Origin: Erythrophleum ivorense
Taxonomy: Eukaryota; Streptophyta; Magnoliopsida; Fabales; Fabaceae
Direction of reading: 5' to 3'
DNA: 64,000 bases
Assembly: GCA_026724425.1 (NCBI GenBank)
Contig: JAIUCV010000003.1
Span: 55,755,088-55,819,087, forward strand
The number at the start of each line of letters is the position of its first letter. The first letter of the stretch is position 1. The notes below the pieces were generated by a model. The model was not told the origin of the DNA. It worked only from the letters and a program-made list of their open reading frames with translations, and ran no database searches. A program made the position numbers and the translations under genes. Below are positions 57,450 to 64,000 of this stretch, piece after piece.

Positions 57450-60036
57450 TACAGGGTTCTGAACAGATGATTTCATAAACCATGCAAATTTTCTCCTTTT
57501 AACTTTTCAGACAGAATACCTTCCAGATCGAGTTCATTATAAAATTTCCAAATAATTCAAACATCTATCGATTAAAAAAAATATTCATGTTTGAAGCGAT
57601 TTTGGATAAACATGCATATGACAAAATATTAAAATATGTATTTCTATAAATCAATAATCAAAATTTTGAAATACTGCAAAGAAACTTAGTAACAAAATGA
57701 GAATTTTCCATGACTCATGGTCCGCATTACTTACTCACCTTCCGCGATACTATAGAAATTTCCTGACCCTTTCTCAGCTATACCTCAATCTCCGGAATTT
57801 CCTACAATACCCGTTCATCAAATTTTAGAAAATGAATCACCCCAATAAATTTCATACAGGACTTATCTAAATTTAAAATTTATTCCTCTACTCAATTTCA
57901 CGCCCTCCATACGCGTACAGTATATTCCTTATACATATTTTGTGCTTTCACTTCCTTGGTTCCACTTAGGAGCTAAACCCAAATTCAAAAACTAGAAGAA
58001 ATGTCTACCATCTTTAATCGGGAAATGTATTCTGCATAATTATAATTTAACAATTAAGAAATGAGCACAGTGGGGGGTTTTGGTCCTTAATTAAAATGGT
58101 ATATATATATATATATGTAGAATTTTTGGGGGGATTAATGTATAGGAAAATGGGCGTATAGTTTAGCATGAAGGAATTTGAGATTACTCTAACCGAAATT
58201 AGCTTCCTTCAGCATTTTTTTTCTTCTGTGCTACACTTAGCTAGCTGACCACACCCAAAACACATGCAGAACTCGTACAAAACAGCGGAGAAAACGCTTG
58301 GAAAGTTGACCAGAAAAGGCAATACATACTTCGAAAATTTCCAGGCTTAAAATTACTATGCAACGTTGCTCTCTTACTCCACACACATAATCCTGAAGCT
58401 CCGCTTGGACAGAGAGCAGGAAGGCTGCACCGAAAAGAGACACAGCAAGTCCATATGGCGTGAAAAAAAAAGAGAAGGGAGCTAAGCCCAACAAAAGCAA
58501 TCTATGCAGCAGAATTTCAGACCTGGAAGGTGACTTTCTGGCGTGATTTCTCCAGTCTCCAGCAGCCAAAAATGGAACAAATTCAGGGAGCAACTTTTAG
58601 CTTAAATTCGGACCAAACCAGCACTGAAACAGGTGTATACGGGAGGTGCTGAACAGAGGAGGAAATGGAATTTTTTGGCGTGCTCTCACCCAAAACCAAC
58701 AGCAAAAACTTAACCAGATTCAAGGAGCAAGCTGCAGCCACAGTTCGAACAAGACCAGCGCTGAACAGGGAAGAAGAAACGCTAAACAGAGGAAGATAAA
58801 CTGCAGAATTCAATCCATACCAGCTTCGTTCAGCAGGGAGCTTCCATGCGCCTTGATGAAGCATCAAAACTGGAACAAATTCTCAGCAGGAAGGAACAGA
58901 AAAATCCAACGTTTCAGTAGCTCGAAGAAGCAGAGAAAGTAGCGTCCAGAAAACAGAGGATGATGGTGTGAGGTTCTGGCGGTTCTGTGATGCTTCGCTG
59001 GATGGATTGTATTGCAGAATTTGGAGTGTTAAATGACCAGAAAACCAGCTGAAAGGAATTGAGAGGAGGGGCACATACGTAAAACGGCAGAAGGCAAAAC
59101 GGATGCGTGGCAGCTGCAAGATTAGCATGGAAAAGTCAAACCTCCTTCATGCATCACGTAGCGTTTTTTCCTTCATGCATCACGTCGGGTTTTACAGATT
59201 CTATCACCAGAAGTGCGTGCCCCTCTCCGCAAGTCCTCTGGGTGGCAACGTACAACTTTTATCATCTTTATTTATTTTTCCTTTTAGTGAATTACCTTCA
59301 ACACCATATTTTATAGCAGAGTTAGGGGCCACATCGATTTTTTTTTTTTTTCTGATTTAGACGATGAAATCCGGGCCGTCCACATCTCCATGCCTACGAT
59401 TGCGTATCCTCTATTACACCGCTAAATGCCAGCTTTCATCTTCGTTGAGCTCTTGCTCTGTTACATTACGAAGGGCTAAAGCTTTTGGCGCGAAAATCGT
59501 ATCTGGACGTGAGCTCAATGTAATAGTTTGTCACCGGCGTGTATCTGGAGTTGTTGGTGCATCCTTGAGGATAGGGAGTTCCATCTTTCCTGCAACAGCT
59601 TGTTCATAGCCTTTGTTAAGGGCATAGCGAGAGGAGTTGAAAGCCATGGTAAGATAAGAGCACTTGTTAAGGGAATAGCATTTTTTATTTCAATTTTACT
59701 TTTTTCGTTTTATCAGAGTTTCTTAAGGTTATAGCTTGAAACCGACGTTGAATAGCTTGAAGTAGAAACCCACTTTACCAGATTTTGATAATCTTGTTGT
59801 CAAGAGGTAATTTTGCTCTTGTTGCCTCCAAAGATGGATACTCGCACTAATTGTCTCCCCTTGCAACTCAAGGTATCACTGGCATGGAAGATAACAAATT
59901 TTTCTTCTATAAGTCAAAACCAAACTAAAATCTTATCAAATATTAGTGAACATCCTTAAGATTCAATATCATATTAGAACCAAATGAAACAATTGTAAAT
60001 CATACGTACATCATATAAATTTAGTTTTAAGTGACT

Positions 60037-60095
60037 TTTGTAAAAATTTTAACAGAATCTCTCTTATAAATTGGACCTCTTAAAATTTTTACAAA
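60037..60095. repeat. Perfect 15-bp inverted repeat (repeat C copy 2, hairpin 1)
   Basis: Arms TTTGTAAAAATTTTA (60037-60051) and TAAAATTTTTACAAA (60081-60095) with a 29-nt loop. Confidence 0.95.
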
Positions 60096-60659
60096 TATAT
60101 CAAAAGGAAATTCTATTATCAATCCACATCAATATAAGTCAATTTTTAGAGGCGAGAGACTCTATCTGTAGTTCAATGGAGCTACATAACATTATACTAT
60201 AGAATAAAATAAATTTTAATTGAATCATCTAAATAGGCCCATGCAAATAATTGCAAGGCTCACAAAAAATGTGAGGGAACGATTGATCCAATGCCACTGG
60301 AGGAGGATCCGGTTTAGATCTACTATTTGAACAAAAAAATTAGAATTATAGGGAGTGAGTCAAACACTTAATAAGTAAATAAGGCTAATTATACAATATA
60401 AGAACATTTTCACATTCAAACCTTATTTAAAACAACAATTTCCATAACAGAACCTTTAAAAGTGGTGATAAAAGCAAACAAACATGTATATATATATTCC
60501 CAATAAAAATCATTCATCAATTATAGTGGAAAGCATCAAATTGATACCAACTGAGCCAGACGTAAAGCACACAGCTCGCAAGGGTAAGTAACCCAGACAC
60601 GAAGTCATTTGCTTGCGAAAATCAAAACAGATCTCCGTGTGGTGGCCAACCATATGAGG

Positions 60660-60727
60660 CTAACAACACCCTTGCTAGTTGGGGTATATATCATAATGCA
60701 TTATGGCTAATCACTACTCCGATTAGC
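60660..60727. repeat. Cluster of inverted repeats (repeat C copy 2, hairpins 2-4)
   Basis: A weakened GCTAAC/GCTAGT stem (from 60658), a 14-bp palindrome CATAATGCATTATG (60692-60705) and stem GCTAATC/GATTAGC (60706-60712, 60721-60727) with an 8-nt loop. Confidence 0.9.
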
Positions 60728-62880
60728 TACAAGGTTCCGAAATAGATAGCTCTTTTAAGAAATCATCTCATAAATATATTCTCAGAGTAAATCAAATTCT
60801 GATTATGTATACTTGCAGTCTAAACATAGAATAGTGTGCATCAGTAAAATTACCACTTGTAGAGGAATCAAAAAAGCAAAATTTAGGACTTTCACAGTCC
60901 TTAAAGGTGATTTTTCATTATTAGTAACCATAGTCTCAAAGTACAAAAATGCTTAATAAATCTTCATATATGTAGATCATCAGAAACACATTATATAAGC
61001 AAATACATTAATTAAGGAGTATTTAACCACAAACCTTAAATAAAACATATAGTTGGTATTATTTACTTACCTTTTAAAAATGGCATGGGAAACTTGCTAT
61101 TTAACCTCTGTTAAATCCTTAGGCATAACTAATTCTCCTAAACATCCTATAATACTAATTCACGAATTCTTAATGTTAGAATGGTCTCAAGTGATCTTAT
61201 AATAAAGTTATTTTATTTCTCCTAAAAACTTTTATCTCATCTTGCACCCTAAACAATCCTATATCATAGGTAGCCAATTAGTCAAAGACTAAATTCAAAT
61301 AGATTAGTACATGATTTTGACACTAATATGATTGATAGTCTCCCAACGTCAATGCTTATTGTTAGGATAACTAAGGTCAATCCCCCTTTGATTTATGGCA
61401 TAATTCAAAAGCAAGCCATCGTAAATTTTGTTTCCCTTTCAAACTTCTATAGCGTTACTATCATCTAACTACATTATCTATAAAAGAGAGGGACCTAACT
61501 TGCAACATAGGACTAATTTACATCATAAATAAGAATTACTTTAAATTTTATTAATTATAAACAATAATAATAATAAAGTTTTAGTCATCATATTGGATCA
61601 ATTTTCTAGATTAGACCTTATCGCTTAAAAATTTAGAGCTATTGTATAAAGTAAACAAACATAAGAGTTAAAAAAAAACTGTCATGTTCAACCATACATT
61701 CCATTGTCCATGATTTTCAGCATCATATAAAAGAGTATTTAAATCATATTTAATAAATCCAAAATTTTCCTTTCTTTGTCTGTTAAATCCATGAAAATGA
61801 TTGTATGGTGGACTGCTTACATGGAGGGCCAAATAAAATGGGGCTAATTCAACCCTTAGTTAAATTCTCCCTTGTTTCATGGCCCCTCTATCTCCCCCAA
61901 CCAATCCACCACAATCAAACACTTCTGCTTGATTGAGATTCAAGAAGGCTACAACAGATGGAGCTTATTCAATCTTCTCCCTCTTGGCCCCTAACCAGCC
62001 AAAATACCCATGAAGCATTTTATCATAAAACTGAACAAGGCAATTTGATGAAGGATAGGAATATTTTTCCAGTAATCAATCTTACTTGAAATAGCTATGG
62101 AGATGTAAGACCAAATGAAGAAAACTAGAACTAATTGTAGCCTTTTGGCCGCCCCTTCTTCACTTCCTCGATTCTCCCTCCATTCAAAACACAATTTTAA
62201 ATGCAACAATTACAGCATACTGCTCATCCTTGCTGATTGAAAACCATAATGGGGGAGGGGGAAAATATAGAACCACTTTAGGATCAAAGGAAGAATGAAA
62301 TAATGCACTAAGAAGCAATAAAATTTGAGGAAGTGTTAAGGATGCGTTCCAGCAAAACAGAACTAAAATTTCAAGCCAAGAAGCATGAATCTTACACGAA
62401 ATTTTTGTGCTGTATATAGCTTTGTTCCAGCTCAGCTTCTATAGTAAAAATTTTGCATCATTCAACGAAAACCAGAGGAAGACTACTGCTACACGAAAAA
62501 ACAGAGCTGAAGGGAGAGCAATATGCACCAACCAAGCTTCAAGCTCGAGCGATAGATTTGCACGATGATATGCTACCAAAATGGATCAACAACTTCGGAT
62601 TACAGCAGGGAAGAGATGCATGGAAGACCAAAATAGGAATGGAGCTGGGTTAGAGTGAAAATGGAGAAAAGATGCAGACGTGCGGGCTATCTCCCGCTGT
62701 ATGCTTTGATTGAAAGGATGGTTACAGGTGAGAGAAACGTGCAACTGAAGTTGGAAGGAGGAAATGACCAAGAACCCAGATTTTTTTTAATCATGTAATT
62801 GAGGGCATTTCTGGTATAGCAAGGAAGTGGCTTGAAAGGAGGAAAAATTTTAAACTTGGGCCATTAAAGATTTGAACCAG

Positions 62881-64000
62881 TGACACTAAGGTGGGGAGGG
62901 TCTTTACAAGAATTTAACAAAAAAAACCCAAGAATAAAAAACTAATTGGTTTATTTGTTAGTGCATCAACAATCAGAATTGACGAAGACTCAAGAATCAG
63001 AAACCAAATAGTTTTGAATTGATGAAGACTCAAGAATTATAGCTTGCATCAACAATCAGAAAATAGAAGATAGAAAGAGACTATTGAGTTGCTGTAGAAT
63101 TTCTCCAAGAGTTTCACCCATAAGCATTGCTGGCAATGACATTCACTTCTTAAATTATTAGTCCTTACTCCTTAAATTATTAGTCCCATATAAGAACACG
63201 AATGCCCATTTCACAGATTTGTTTTCAACCAAAAAAAAGTTGAATTTGGTTTTTGGCTAAGAAAAGTGCTTCATATGGGAGAGAGACCTCCTGTATTTGC
63301 TGGAAAATTTCCCATTGGAGATCTGGAGCAAGCACCATTCATGATCCTTCAAAATGGCAAGAACACAACTTACAATCTAAACTAACCACTTTGACTAAAA
63401 ATAAAACTTCAAAATAGTGAGAACACGAATCCAGGACGATGGCGTTGGGTTTCATTCAGAGGACCAAAATGCTGTACAGGGGTTTTCATCTACCATTCCT
63501 GTGTTGGGTTTCTGATTAGTTTTTCATTGAAGACCAAACCACTAAAACGCAGGATCAAGAAGCTGCATTGGGTTTCATTCAAAAGACTCGTGTCATGATC
63601 TGAAGAGTGCATGGATGAGTGGCCATGATCTCCACCATGGACATGTAAAATCGCAAAATTCCATTAAAATGAAATGCTGCGTTTTACCTCTCTAGATGCA
63701 TGGTGCACAAGCAGTGGAGCAGATAACTTGGATTGCTTGGATGAGATGGAGATCACGTTTGTGCCCTTATTAGAGAGAAGCCTGACGCATATGGTATTGA
63801 GTTTTGATGTTATATGTCCTCAAAATTTTCCTTTTTCTTTTTTTAAATTTAAACTCATCAAATTAACTTATATACTATGTAATTCATTTTTAATTATTTG
63901 ACATTTTAGCTTAATTCAATTGAACTTACATATGTATTATGTATATAACTCTCACAAAAAAAAAATTATTATTATTATTATTCTCTTATCTTTTTTCCTT
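62881..64000. other. Distal region, no gene recognised
   Basis: Contains local direct repeats, for example GAAGACTCAAGAAT near 62984 and 63025 and TTGGGTTTCATTCA near 63446 and 63568, and a terminal (TTA)n run at about 63967-63981. Open readings are short and without recognisable motifs. Confidence 0.5.

Larger units (their letters stand above)
56681..59465 (+). mobile_element. LTR-type non-coding repeat C, copy 1
   Basis: Starts TGTCACACCC, a start typical of long plant LTRs. Diverged matches to copy 2 (about 59930-62880) include an inverted repeat near 56790-56852 and the block ACACAGCTCGC...GTGTGGTGGCC...GCTAGC (57290-57450). The second half is GC-richer, with repeated AACAGAGGA and CAGCAG words but no convincing protein. 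The right end may be TGTTACA at 59459-59465, but no target duplication was confirmed. The open readings between 58237 and 59734 look incidental. Confidence 0.6.
59930..62880 (+). mobile_element. LTR-type non-coding repeat C, copy 2
   Basis: Diverged relative of 56681-59465 in the same orientation; best matches are the hairpin 1 region (60037-60095) and the block at 60560-60740. Neither end could be placed. The right part (62400-62800) resembles the GC-richer second half of copy 1 in word content only. Confidence 0.5.

Noticed and set aside
58237..59734. Cluster of open frames on both strands in the GC-richer region
   Set aside because: They overlap in several frames, show no domain or codon pattern, and lie within repeat C; the openness follows from base composition.
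62453..62653. 66-codon open frame near the right end
   Set aside because: It lies in the GC-richer half of repeat C copy 2, with no conserved motif or flanking gene signals.

Overview
This window looks like nuclear DNA of a dicot plant, probably a woody perennial, although the species cannot be fixed from the sequence. It is AT-rich and dominated by decayed LTR retrotransposons and small DNA-transposon derivatives. Its genes are plant-specific: an intron-rich MIKC-type MADS-box gene and a tandem family of small secreted proline-rich proteins. No rRNA, tRNA, CRISPR or bacterial-style operon was recognised.

Layout. (1) 1-9494 is a retrotransposon nest. A Ty3/gypsy chromovirus remnant (RT/RNase H, integrase, chromodomain, 3' LTR) sits inside a Ty1/copia element whose 3' LTR ends at 9494. 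Two copies of one non-coding LTR-type repeat are inserted, one in each host element. (2) 10473-21684, minus strand, holds exons 1-5 of an SVP/AGL24-like (StMADS11 clade) gene. All splice sites are canonical and 154 codons are continuous. Intron 2 is 7 kb and contains copia remnants, and intron 4 has probably been enlarged by a MITE. Exons 6 onward are not found, and the nest begins about 1 kb past exon 5. (3) 23.7-56 kb is a minus-strand tandem array of single-exon genes for secreted Pro-rich proteins with the motif AARHLLQ. Copies 4 and 5 look intact and copy 2 is open but rebuilt. Copy 1 has a 17-bp frameshifting deletion, copy 3 has lost its ATG, and a sixth is only a 110-bp fragment. Flanking DNA is duplicated along with the genes. 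The array has been invaded by a 10.2-kb copia element (itself carrying a 3.9-kb LTR and a SINE-like insert), a Pack-MULE-like element, Tourist/Harbinger-like and Stowaway-like MITEs. (4) 56.7-62.9 kb holds two diverged copies of a non-coding LTR-type repeat, the first starting TGTCACACCC, with conserved inverted repeats. No gene was recognised from there to the end.

The two gene sets are not obviously connected. The MADS gene would encode a nuclear transcription factor of a clade linked to flowering time and dormancy. The proline-rich proteins should enter the secretory pathway and probably the cell wall. The most unusual observations are the paired, apparently covarying hairpins shared by the two 3'-end repeats, proline-rich copy 2 whose reading frame was broken and restored and whose stop codon lies in a transposon terminus, and a MULE-like element bracketed by 9-bp duplications with a matching empty paralogous site.
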